This document shows positions 23,100 through 35,200 of a stretch of DNA of 64,000 nucleotides, piece by piece. Origin of the DNA: Cryptomeria japonica. Its lineage: Eukaryota; Streptophyta; Pinopsida; Cupressales; Cupressaceae. Under the pieces are notes generated by a model. That model was not told the DNA's origin. It saw only the letters and a program-made list of their open reading frames with translations, and ran no database searches. The stretch covers positions 612,668,755 to 612,732,754 of the forward strand of contig NC_081409.1 of the NCBI RefSeq assembly GCF_030272615.1. Reading direction: 5' to 3'. Every line of letters starts with the position of its first letter. The first letter of the stretch is position 1. The position numbers and the translations under genes are program-made.

Positions 23100-23107
23100 T
23101 ATTTATA
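23100..23107 (-). promoter_or_regulatory. TATA box of the antisense PMD gene, inside the 3' LTR
   Basis: TATAAATA on the minus strand (context GAGCTATAAATAGAGATTT), about 93 bp upstream of the exon 1 ATG at 23007. This leaves room for a ~60-nt 5' leader. Confidence 0.6.
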
Positions 23108-24326
23108 GCTCAAAATTAAGGTTTTTTGCCACATCGACGCCCGTAGTCCCCGCCAACTTCAAACAACTTGTAGGCTGCTCAAATGTTCTCGAAATTGCAT
23201 GAAACTTCACATGATTGCTCATTATACTAATATAAAAAATATGGTCTCAATTTTTGAATTTTTCGACCACCTTTTCCGAGGGGGCATATTTACACTATGC
23301 AGTAGTACCAAGGCATATTGGGGCATAATTTTTTCGTTTTCTTCGAAACAATGTCGTTCCAACTTTGTCTCGAAGAGGGGCAAATGTAGACACCTAAAAA
23401 TGTCTCATTGATCGTGTACTAATTATTCATCTAATTGATTAAATAATTCTTTAATTCTTTAATTAAGTTAATTAATCTCATTCTTCTAATTTCATATTTC
23501 CTCATCATCTTACTAATTATTCTATTTCTTATTCTTTTATCATTTAATCATTTAACTATTTTGTAATGTTAATTAAATAGTTATTATTTAATTATTTCTG
23601 TTTAATTCCCCAATTTAAATAATCTTTATTATTTAAATAAATTAATTCTCAATTTCTATCTCTAATCATCTAATCATTCAACCCTTTTCTAAATATTAAT
23701 TATTATTTAATTAATTGTGATTTAATCCTTTAATTTAAATAATCTTTATTATTTAATTAAATTTCATTTCTAAAATAATTAAATACTTTCTTTAAATTAT
23801 TTAATTAGGTAATTAATTCTTCTAATTCCATTTCCAAATCCCCAAATTCTAATTTCATTTAATTTCAAATTCTTCTAATTTCTTCTAAATTCAATCACAT
23901 GTGCATGATTTCAAAAATCAAATTGGAAATCAAAGTCAAGTTCTAAATATATTCAAATACTAAATTGAATTTAAAATAAATTCAATATTTGAATAAAGTC
24001 TCCTGCAAAGATTAAATTGAAAATCTAAGTCAAAGTGCAAGCACATGCTAAATTAATTAATTCAATCAATCAATTAATTAAATCTTTATCTCTCCAATCT
24101 CTATTTTCATCTTCTAGTTAGCTTTGCCATCCTCTTTATTTCCTCCAATCATTCTTTTTCTTCCCTCAGTTAGCTTCTTCTCAATCAGTTAACTCATTTA
24201 ATCTATTCAATCTATTCTATTCCACCTCCAAATCAACAATTCAACTATCAATTTTCATGTGAGCCCACCTGAGTTCCACCTCTTGATCAATTTGTTCTAC
24301 CTTTCAATCAATCTTCTCCAATAATC

Positions 24327-24333
24327 TATAAAT
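24327..24333 (+). promoter_or_regulatory. Sense TATA box of the right LTR
   Basis: TATAAAT after CCAATAATC, the same as at 6904-6910. In the 3' LTR it could drive read-out transcription into the flank. Confidence 0.5.
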
Positions 24334-24598
24334 TGAGCATTCAATCTCCATTTTCAACAATAATGAACTTTGAATCTTTATGTCACTTGCAGGTTTCCAG
24401 CGCAATATCTGAGAGCCACCATACCACAAAGAGGAGAAGAACAATGGAATCCATGATGCACTAGAGAGTTTTATATTGTTAATTTCATTCTGTTTTGCAT
24501 CTATTTCAATGGTTTTGTGTTCGAATTGCTTAGATAGTTAAGGGATTTGTGGTTTTGCTTATTTCCTATTTAGCAATGATGAATTTGAGCATATCACA

Positions 24599-24744
24599 TA
24601 TATATGTGTGTGTATATATATCATAATTATATACATATATACATGTATATGATCATATCATTATTCGAACTCATATATATATATATATAAACAAAGACAC
24701 ACACAAAGATATATATACATACATTAATTTGTAAATTTTCATGA

Positions 24745-24807
<63 letters not shown>

Positions 24808-24910
24808 ATTATATACATATATACATGCACATGATCATATCATTATTCAAACTCATATACATATATATATCTATATAATTATTTATATATATACACAAGT
24901 GAACAAATAA
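24599..24910. repeat. TA-rich microsatellite with a ~60-bp direct duplication
   Basis: Contains a (TA)n tract of about 27 units at 24749-24803. A block starting ATAATTATATACATATATAC occurs at 24623-24683 and again at 24805-24865, with a few changes. Confidence 0.92.
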
Positions 24911-25390
24911 GTACATTATTTCATCCATTCACTCATATCTGCACAAAAAAAAACATATAATTCTACGATCAATAATCATATTATCTCTAATAGTTTAAAA
25001 GAAAATAATCTCGCTTTGAAATAAAACATATAATTTTGCAAATCAATCATGAAATTTTGAATTTAATTCAATCATGAGATCAAGTAATGCAATAGATACA
25101 CATATTTATTCTAAAGTGGTGTGTGAGATTCCCTCTATTCTACCGAAGTCCATGAGCTAAGACAACTCTACTTGAACCAAGTTCTTGCCTTCATCCACCT
25201 TCACCCGTTCCTGCATTCACTTGCACTCGACTATTTATTAGCAATGACAATCCCAAATTGATAATAAAGATAATTTAAATCATTCATTTGCATTTATATT
25301 TCCATCTAATCCATATCAAATCTCAATTTAAATTCCATTTTCATTTCCATTTCATCCATCTACTCATAAAATATAAATCATTTCCATAAT
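24911..25390. other. AT-rich spacer, nothing recognised
   Basis: I see no coding frame, repeat boundary or RNA gene here. Confidence 0.6.
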
Positions 25391-26407
25391 TTAATAATTA
25401 CAAGTAATTATAGATAAAACGGTTTGCGACACTCTTCTATGATGAAATGCATTAGCAATAGTCTTAGAGACATCAAACTTGGGAGCATCCTTTTCTACCA
25501 CAAACAAACAATCACCATCCTCATAGTTTGATTCATCATCTGAAATGCTAGCATCATCCTTGACATAATAGGATTTCTTATTGAATTTTCCATTAATCTT
25601 CATAAATTTTTGTCTAGCTCCTTTTTTTGGACATCTAGTGGTAATATGACCAATCTTTCCACATCTAAAACAATTAAAGGGTAACATACCTTTTTACTTT
25701 CCAGTGCCTTTCTTGAGTTTTCTTACAAATTTTTCTTCTATCTCATCCGGGCTCTCTTCATCGTCCAAACCATCATCAAAATCTTTGAATGTGGTCTCTG
25801 ATATGTCTTTGTCTTTTCCAAACTTTCTTACTTTGAATGTAGTCAAGGTACCAAAAAACTGCTCTCTGGTGAACTTCTTCAGATCATAGGTTTCTTCAAT
25901 AACTGAGATCTTATCATTGTAGCTTACCGCTAATGTCATCAAGATTTTGTCAATCACATATTCATCACTCAAGGTGCCTCTGATTTCTCCGATTTCATTC
26001 ACTACACTATCAACCTTCTCAAAATAGCTTACAATGTCTTCTTCTTCTTCGATCTTTAGATTTTCATATCTTCTCTTAGCTGTTAGTCTCTTTGTCAGCT
26101 TAACTCTCTCATTTCCTTCATAAATGTCTTTTAGCTTCTTGCAAACCTTATATGTAGTTTTCAAAGAAATAACATTTGTCAATTCAGTTTTTGATAATGC
26201 ACTAAAGATAACATACCTTGCTTTTTCATTTTCTTCATAGGCTTGAATCTCATCTAGAGTGTTAAGATCGTTCGTCAGTAGGACATACTTAGTCTCCATA
26301 ACCTTCCAAGTGTCATAACCTAGAGAAACCAAATAAATCCTCATCTCCACTTTCTAGAATCTAGAATCATATCCTTCAATGATAGGAATGTATAATTTGT
26401 GTACCAT
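25391..26407 (-). pseudogene. gag: Copia gag with CCHC zinc knuckle, two stops
   Basis: Starts MVHKLYIPIIEGYDSRF at 26407. A TAG, probably from TGG, follows at codon 18, then the frame reads through KVEMRIYLVSLGYDTWKVME, the helical capsid domain of copia gag (UBN2-like; YVIFSALSKTELTNVISLKT, YEGNERVKLTKRLTAKRRYE, YFEKVDSVVNEIGEIRGTLS). A second stop lies at about 25691, just before the knuckle FNCFRCGKIGHITTRCPKKG (C-x2-C-x4-H-x4-C, all four ligands present). It would form the element's particle and bind its RNA. Truncated at the left by unrelated sequence. Confidence 0.88.
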
Positions 26408-26451
26408 CAAATCAGGATCTACCTCAAGCGGTCAAACTTTATATCAAGGAA

Positions 26452-26468
26452 CCAAATATTTGATACCA
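26452..26468 (-). other. Primer-binding site of copia remnant 1
   Basis: TGGTATCAAATATTTGG on the minus strand, 2 nt from the LTR end, of initiator-Met tRNA type. Confidence 0.75.
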
Positions 26469-26470
26469 AT

Positions 26471-27386
26471 TGTTGAATATTCGGGCAACTGAGAGGGGGG
26501 GGGTGTGAATCAGTGGACGATAAAATTTTCTTTTAAAATTAATTCATAGATCTAAAACAATTAGTAGAATTGATAAAGCATGAAAGCATATGCACAAAAT
26601 AGTCAGATACAAAAAATACCAGAATTAACATGGAAAACCCAAGAAAGGAAAAACCACAGAGAATGCTAATTCTCAATATATAAACATCAGTTAAGGCGAT
26701 TTTTACAAAGGATGGCTCACTGCCAAGGCACTCACTACAGGTGGATCACTACCCAAAAAGGCTCACTTCCCAGAAAGGCTCACTGCTAAAGAAGAAATAA
26801 ATATAAAAAGAATCCACCACTGAAAAACATAGTTTGCACTGTTAGAACTGCTTCTGGTAACAATCCACAACACTATACTCACATAACAACTGGATTCTTT
26901 CAATCTCGCATGTCTTCAACACAAAAATCCACATCTCAACTCATCAAATCATACACCTACATATACTATCTCCAAAAAAATGTAATCCTCAATGTTGGCT
27001 GAGACAAGGATCTAAAGTAGGTCTCCACTAATCATTCTGATGGTGGGAAGGAATGAGAAGTAGACCCTATTACACAGTTCCTCATTGACCATGTCAACTT
27101 GTTACATATATCACCAAAGCCAGACCGTAAACATTATCTGCATGCTATATAACTGCCATTACACAACTTCAATGTCCGGTCCAACAACCTCAAGCTCTAG
27201 ACCAATCCAGACCCAAAAATCACACTGAATAATATTTTTCAAAAATCTAGAACATTCGGTAAATCCAAGAAACCTCCAAACACTCAACATACCCTATTCA
27301 AACACTTTTGTACAACATACCACATCCAGACCTAATCCGGATCACAGTATTTGACATCAATGACAACACATAACATAATGCTAACA
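26471..27386 (-). repeat. LTR of copia remnant 1 (916 bp)
   Basis: On the plus strand it starts TGTTGAATATTCGGGC and ends CATAATGCTAACA. It carries the G-run motif GAGAGGGGGGGGGTGTGAAT near its 3' end, the GGAAAAACCACAGAGAATGC block and GACATCAATGACAACACA near its 5' end. These are shared with the other three copia LTRs in this window. A minus-strand TATA (TTATATAGC) lies near 27147. Confidence 0.75.
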
Positions 27387-30300
27387 GGTGGGTCTCCCTT
27401 AACAATGCCTAAATGACTCACTGCATTCTATGCTCATGACATTGTAACTTACAAAAAACACTTCCCAACAAAAAGATGCCAAGGAAGGTCTTCAAGCCTT
27501 GAATTTGGCTATAATCTTGGCTTTTCAACATTCACTTAGCCATTGAGATTGATTTCTACACTAAAAATTACTCCTACAACAGAAAAGGAAAATATATTCT
27601 AAGATTATTTTTTATTTTGAAAATTGGATATAAACCCCATGACCCATGCCTTCCTTAGGGTAATAGAGCCAACCTACATCATGCAAACATTCTACACAAA
27701 TAGATTAAACCTAAAGCAATGAGTTCATAATATTAATGCATTACATTAATATCCTCTATTTTGGTTTTGTTGTAGCCATTCTTTTTAATCCTTCATATAC
27801 ACAACATCATCTCTCTGCCTGCTAAAAGTGGTTTAATCTCTTCCTTGAAGAGAAGAAAAAAATAAGAAAAACACTACAAAGACATTTTTAGAGACAAAAT
27901 AAAAGATCCTTGATCATTTATCTCATAAAATAGTGCTTATATATTCAGGAGACAACTACACAAAACATATAAAACCTTCATGCACTATGGTAAAGAACTA
28001 TTTTAAAATAATAAAAAAATTACATGCTAAAAATATCATCCTACATACTCTAATTATGAAGCTATACATGGAAGCCTTGCTTCAAAAATTACATTAGAAC
28101 CCCCAAAATGAAGACAAAGAATAGTAAAAAGAAATACGTGAAGCCCTAAAATGAATCTAAAAGTGACATATGACATTCATCTTTGTTGTTGATTTTACAA
28201 GATGGAATTCCCTCTCTTTTCTCTCTGCATGTGACCTGCAATTTATCTTTGACCAAATAAAATAATCCCCCTTTTTCTTCAATCTGCTCTTTTTTCCCTT
28301 TGTAGTTGCACTTGCTTCATTTTTTTCCGCATTTGCATTAGCCTTGCATTCTCGGGAAATATCTTCTCTTTTTAAAATATTTACCTAGCTGCACTTTATA
28401 ATCTAGATGAAAATAATGCTCCTTTTACCCTACAAAATTATTCCATATTTCCAATTGCATCCCCTTTACTTTAGAATAGAAACTTTTAGTCATGTTGGTC
28501 CCTCACATTTTGCCAAAACACTCTTATCTGGGTGAAAATAAAATTTTTTCACTTACATTTATCTTTACCAGTGAAAATTATTCATTCATTTGGCCATAAA
28601 ATTACTTTTCCTTTTTTATAGAAAAAATAATATTTCCACCTAGGATTGAAATTTCTTTCTACTGGTAAAGCAATTTTCCTTAGACATTTTTCTTATAACT
28701 GATTCTCTACCTATTCTTTGGTGTGAAAGTTTCACTTACAACAATAAAATATTATTTTCATACATGAAAATAATAAACCCCTGACCATTAAAATTTGAAA
28801 TCTCATATTTCAAAACTCCTTTTATGCACTACCTTGCCCACGTGAAATAAATTTCCATAGAGTGAAAATCTTTATGGACCATTGTTAATCTTTTCCCTTT
28901 AGTTTTTACTGAGCATACTTTACCTTGGTCAATAATACTCGCAACTGCATTATATCTCTGGATTTCACTTATAATTCTTATCATTTAACATTTTTTGAAA
29001 ACTCTCAATGTTCTGAGTAAAATAAATACAATGCTACATATTATATCTTTATTTTTAGTAAATAATTTCACCGAAATATGAATTCTACCTTTTACTTCTT
29101 ACCTAGCTCATCTGGTAAATAATATTATGTGCTACACATATATACTGTAATTTTTCCTTTACATTTTTGCATTTTTGTTAAAATTACACCCTTGTGGTAC
29201 ATAGGAATGCATTCTGCAAACATCAACCTTTGATGAAGACATCCAGGCCATTCAAACCCTTCCCAAACAATCTGTAATTGAGAAGAAGTGTTTTCAACAT
29301 TGCTAGGTCATTTTTCCATTTGTAGTGATGTTTTTAAGCTCACCGATGACACAAAAATGCTAAAAACAATAGTAAAACCCTTTCGCATACATAAGAAAAG
29401 GTTTGGGCACCATTTATAAAGTAGAAAATTTCATTTGCAACTAAAGAATAGCCCCAAAAATTCGCATAAATCTCAAAAACATTATTCATTTCACATTCTC
29501 ACTTTTTATCTATTTGCCATTTGTTCATCTCAAATAATAATTGATTTGTGCTAATCATGTTGCACTCTTTGTGAAATTTTAAGAAGAGCATCTCAATGAA
29601 AATAAAAGACTAATCCTTTAATCTTTTGAAGTTAAAAAAGAACTATCCAATAACTTTTTGAGGAACTAGACAATATCTTTATATTCTTTTGACTATAATA
29701 TCCTCTGGTTTGAGAGAATCTCATAAAATATAAAAAATAATATTAGCTAATAAAGCATTGGTGCCAACACATGATCATCACAAATACGTTGCACATGAGA
29801 ATTATACAATGATATGTAGCAATAGGATTTTTCTTGTGGAACATGAGCAACCGTCAGTAAAATTCAAACAACATGAACTCCAAGTTGCATTTGAGGTGAC
29901 AATAGAATCCATTTATCTTGTTGAATATCCCATTCAACCCATTTTATTATACAATTAATGTAACCTTTGATGGAATCCTTTGCATAAACCATCACACTTG
30001 CAAGCAGATGTATTTTCTATAGTATCATTGCCACATTACTCCTCTCCTCTTTTGGGCATCCCATTATGATTTTCATAACTTGTATGTTTGAAGATTTATT
30101 TTTTGATAAAATTTTCTCCTCTTGCTATACATTCTATCATACATGCTTATTTTGACTTGCTCCAAACAATAATAGAAAATTTCAAACAATAAACAAAACC
30201 CTGTATTGCCTTCAATCGCTTTCAGTACTTTGTCATAGCAACCAAGCAACCATTTTCTTTTGGCTCTTATCAAACCTCATACAACAAGAAGATAGGTATG

Positions 30301-30866
30301 TTTTTTCCCAAATATTTTTCACACTCTCAAACATTCATGAAATGATGCCCATTCAAAGAAAACACACATGGAATGATTGTCAATGTTTACATCACTTTGC
30401 ACCATCACCATCCACTTACCTGGACTATGCAATTCTAACGAATGACTCTCCTACTACTGCAAATACTGAGGTTTTTTATTTTTTGATGATGGCACCCCAC
30501 AACCCTGCACATTACTTTGTTTCCCCCAACTTCACCCACAGGTTAGTGGGATAAGCTAACCATTCCCTTCATCCCTCACATACTTTCTCTAGCCCTAATG
30601 TTCCCACAAGGTGGAGGGGAAACCCAAATCCCTTTCTACTACCCATTTCCACTTATTAACCTACTCAAAATCTTTTGCGGGATGGCGGGGGTAGGGAATA
30701 AAATTAAGATATTTAGCCTTTCACCATGACACCTCACTAGAAATAGTTTTAATAAAATTAAAACATTATCTCATGTCTTCTTTAAAAATAGTAAGGATCC
30801 CATGAATTATCCCATGCTTTTGTACCTTATCCATTGACATGGTAGTTGGGTAAAAAGAAAATGCCC
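27387..30866. other. AT-rich region without a recognised gene
   Basis: About 3.5 kb with only short scattered frames. I see no domain, LTR boundary or RNA gene. It is the left-hand target DNA of LINE-B and is probably old decayed repeat. Confidence 0.55.
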
Positions 30867-31432
30867 ACTCAATTAATGACATTTTTTTTTGGTTAGTAAT
30901 ATAGATTTTTCTTTATTAATATATAAAAATATATGATTACAATTCAAAAGGGCCCTATATTATGCCTAGAGTATTACATGCAAGCTATAAAGAGATATGT
31001 ATATCCCTATACATTACACTGATACTGCAAATAGGGCTGAAATTTTAACCCCTATGAGGGCTTGGGTCACAAAAAAATCATGGGTCATCATCCATAACTA
31101 CAAAAACTGTCCGGCTAACACAGTGAGTTCAAACTGGCAAAAAATGATTCACTTCATAGATGACCGACAACTGCATTTGAGACCGCGCTAGAGACAAAAA
31201 AACTTGCAGTGAGACCTTTCCTATTCAAGCCGTAAGAGAAAAAACCTTCCCTGCTCAAAATTCAAACCTGGGGTGGTCGTTGCCTTGCACTTCATCGTTT
31301 TCTCAGGATGAAACTCAAAAACCAAGGCCTCTGCCTCTCTTTCACATGTAAATATGTTCTGATCGCTTCCATTAAAGAATTCCACTCTGCCCTTATGTGA
31401 CTTAGATAGAGTCTTTGGTTCACCATATTCGG

Positions 31433-31825
31433 CTAGCGGACAAACGACACGAAACCCAACTCCTCCATAGCGATTTGATTCTCAAAGCACTCACTGAAAT
31501 TAAAGCCATATCCCGAATGTGCCCATTCAAGAATAGAATCCATCCTAGATATTAGTTCTTGTTCAAAAAGAGAGTTCATGACCCAACATATATCTTCCTT
31601 GACAATCCCCAATTCCAGGCCCCAGACCAAGATCATGGCAGCTATATCCACATTGAATTTCCACCGATGTGTGGCTTGTTGGAAGAAAAAGCCCAACGTC
31701 CCCTGCACTGCTTGTATAACTTCCTCTGATGGGCATTTGAGCAGTAGTCCAAGTCTTCAATTTTCTACTAGTCCATAAAGAGCTTTCTGATGCTTCTTTG
31801 TTTGGAAGGTGAATGTAGCCTCCAT
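31433..31825 (-). pseudogene. Unrecognised small ORF in the 3' region of LINE-B
   Basis: A frame of 130 codons with one TGA starts MEATFTFQTKKHQKALYGLV at 31825 and continues after the stop as RLGLLLKCPSEEVIQAVQGT, GFFFQQATHRWKFNVDIAAM and so on to FVSFVR at 31433. It lies about 400 bp after ORF2, inside the LINE boundaries. Its composition looks protein-like (balanced, with Trp, Cys and Phe), and only one stop interrupts it. I do not recognise the family. It may be a LINE-specific ORF3, a transduced host fragment or chance. Confidence 0.35.
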
Positions 31826-32213
31826 CCTGTCGCCAAACAACACTTGCACAAAAAAGAGCAAACACACTAGCTAACAGAAGAATGGTGAAATGCATCAAGT
31901 TTGGCCTCTTTAAAAAGGAAGTCAGCTCATGCAAGTAGTTAATCATAGTACTGCCATGACCCTTGATAGTTATTACTTGACACTGTGAGTATCACATCAT
32001 CACCCGCTTGCATAGTTGGAAACATTATAAATGAGAGCTTGCTGTAAGGAAGCACATGTAACGGTTCACATCATTGTCGTCATTGCTATCATTCACACTC
32101 ACAAAAACAAAAAATCCAAGGAGTAACATGCTTGAGCTGCCAATGATTATAAAACAAGAGTATATGTACTTCGGGAAATAGAAAATATCATATGTTGTCT
32201 GAGAGCATGATAT

Positions 32214-35200
32214 GACCCTGTCATGTCATCATTTGGAGTTCGAGTTTTAGCCCATCTTATTCTAAATCTAGATTATCGTCAAAAACTTCAAAAACGGAAT
32301 CCTCAATCTAATTAAAGGACAAAGCCTATTTAGACAATTTATCTTCATCTATATTGCCCTCCCATTTGATCTGGCTAACCATAACATCTTCAAAATGACT
32401 CAAGTCCTCTAAAATTAGTGAGATAAAATTTTGTAGGTGCCATGCTTTAATTTGGCCTTTTTTTATGGCCTGGATTATAATCAATTAGTCCCCTTCTAGA
32501 TGAAGTTTTTTAATCCCCATTTTTTGAGCACATCGAGTTGTTAACCATGCTGCATAAACTTCCACCTCATTGTTGGTGCCTTGTTTGATACACTGTGCTC
32601 CCAATTTTACAATGCTGCTACTGTGATCTCGAAAAACCACTCCCACCCCTGACAGACCCCCTCCACGCTAAGTTTCCCTATCAAAATTGGCTTTGATCCA
32701 CCCCAAGTGAGGTGGAGTCCATACTGTGGGTGAGTTACATTTCTTACTCATCTGCCTAGAATGCCAGGCCCCATGTCTTATTTTGATATTAGGCCATGCT
32801 TTTTGTATTTTCATGTCCTCTATGGTGAACAGGTTTTTTGTTAAATCCATCTGAGAAGCTGTAGCCCCCAAAGTTTCCTCCACTGCCTGATCAATTCTGC
32901 TACACAACCTTCTAACATCCTCAGCCTTATCGTGGAAAATCCTCCGATTTCTTTCCTTCTATATTTCCCATATCACAAGTGATGGGCATATGTTCCATAT
33001 GCTTGAGAGAGTTGATTTCTTGTTTTATCTTGGCCAACTATCAAACACATCTTTGAGCATATTTGGCATTGGGCTTTACCATTGCAATTTACCTTTCACC
33101 AAATACCAACATTTTTGCGCTATCTTGCATTGTAACAGGAGGTGGTCAAGATCCTCTTCAGCGTCTCCACACATAAATCACTTGGTCAATCCTACCAATC
33201 CAAGCATTTTCCTCCTTTCACCAGTTAGAATTCTCCCTTTCAGAGCCAACCATGCAAACGCCCCTGCTTTGGGCAGATAATGCTTATTCCAAATTAAATC
33301 ATTAGCTGTCTTGCATTCCCCTACCAAGCCTTCCAAAAGCCTATACCCTAATTTAATCGAGTAGTTCCCATCTTTTGAACCACACCAAATTACTCTGTCC
33401 TGACCTTTTGTGAGGTAAATCTTTCTCTGATCCAAAACTTGTTTTAAAAGCATTTGTTGTTGATCCAATAGCCCTATGTCTAAGAGGTCTTTCAAGCACC
33501 AAACTTCTCCCAGGTGACTTTGTTTTCTCACCAAATAGTCACTGACCTTGTCACCCCAAATCTTGCATAAAAGAGATTTTGCTTCAGAAAAATTGGCCAT
33601 GTGTTTTATAACTGGGTATGCCGCCCAAGAATCATCCTAGAATTTATCTCACTTTCCGTTACCAATATGCCATGAGAGATGTTCTGTGGGTACTTTCCTG
33701 CTGCTCACTATGAAGTTCCAAATTGCAGATCCCCTGGGTGGGTTTTTGATTGTGAAAATTCTATGATTCTCCATTGTGTCTAGGTATTTGGCCCTCATAA
33801 CCTTTACCCATAATTTATTTGGGTTAGTGTAAATGCTCCAAGAGAGTTTATCTCCCAGAGCCTCATTCATAATTTGCCAATTCCTAAGCCCAACACCACC
33901 CTTCACTTTCGAACTGCAAACTTTTTCCCAAGCCAACATAGGGATCTTATCTTGTTCATTAGCTCCATTCCAAAAGAATTTTCTCATTTTCTGTTTGATC
34001 ACATTGATGATTTTGTTGGGAATTTTTAGACATGTCTTTGAGAACATGGGTATGGCCAAGACAACTATTTTTAACATCAAAATTCTACCTGCCAAAAGTC
34101 AGCCATTTACTTTTCCATCCCTCCAATCTGTTGAAACAACTTTCTACCAAATTTTTTCAAATTGCTGACTTGTTAGCGCCTCCAAATAAGGGAACACCTA
34201 AAAACTTACTTGGTAAAGTTCCCAGCTTCATGCCAAGAATGCTGCTAATTTCCCTCTGTTTAAAAGTTGGAGTATTGAAGAAAAAAATTTCAGATTTCAG
34301 CCAGTTCACTTTTTGACTTGACACTTGTTTATATTTATCAATCACCTATTTTACAACCTGAGATTCCCTTTCCGGGGCCTCTCCATCTAGGAAAGTGTCA
34401 TCAACAAATTGTAGATGAGTCAGAGGATCCACCCCTCCAACAATCCTTATACCCTTCCACTGGTCAACATTACAATCTTTCAAAATCAAACGCCCCAACA
34501 CTTCTTCCATAATGATGAAAAGGAAAGGGGCCAATGGGTCCCCCTATCTTAAACCCTTTTTGGAAGAGAAGAAACCTCGAGGGCTCCCATTGATAAGGAT
34601 GGAGAAGTGAGGGGATTTAATACAACTTTCTATCCAGGCTATCCAAACCGGGTCAAAGTCAAATTTTGCAAGAACTTTTAAGAGGAAATCTCTATTGACC
34701 TCATCATAGGCTTTCCTGATATCCACTTTTATAATCATATTCTCCTTTTTAGATAGACGGATGGAATGAATTGCCTCATGTGCCAAAATAATACCTTCAT
34801 AAATTGATCTACCTGGGGCAAAACCACTCTGTTCCAGGGAGATAACCTCTTCTAGAATACATTTTAGCCTATTAGCTATCACTTTAGAGATCACTTTATA
34901 AATCGTGTTGCACGAAGAGATGGGCTTGAAGTCATGGAAGGTAGATATGTTTTCCTTTTTTGGGATCAGTGCTATGAAAGTATTGTTAAAGTCCTTAAGG
35001 ATGAAACCACTTATTCTAGACTCCTCCACTACCCATAAATATTTTGCCAGAATGTCTCAGAAATGTTTAAAGAAAAGTGTTGGGAACCCATCCGGTCCTA
35101 GAGCTTTGTCTGCCCCCATGTCAAAAACTGCAACCTTTACTTCCTCCATCGACACAAACCTGAGTAGCATTTTGTTATGCTGCTCCTTCACACAAGGGGG

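Larger units (their letters stand above)
22559..24598 (+). repeat. Right (3') LTR of the Tat-like element
   Basis: Repeat of the left LTR from 22581 on. The likely true start is TGTTGAAAACATC at 22559, preceded by the purine-rich AAAGAAAA as polypurine tract; a start at TGTCGG (22575) is an alternative. The end CA at 24598 aligns with 7178. It holds a sense TATA box at 24327-24333, and on the minus strand the PMD promoter, exon 1 and most of intron 1. Confidence 0.85.
25391..27386 (-). mobile_element. Ty1/copia remnant 1: gag plus 5' LTR
   Basis: Minus-strand LTR, primer-binding site and gag are in order. The element is cut off inside or just after gag near 25391-25440, so protease, integrase and RT are missing. 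No matching LTR or target duplication was found on the left side. Confidence 0.8.

Noticed and set aside
29758-30554. Short plus-strand ORFs as possible host exons
   Set aside because: No domain, splice pattern or neighbouring exon; composition does not differ from the spacer.
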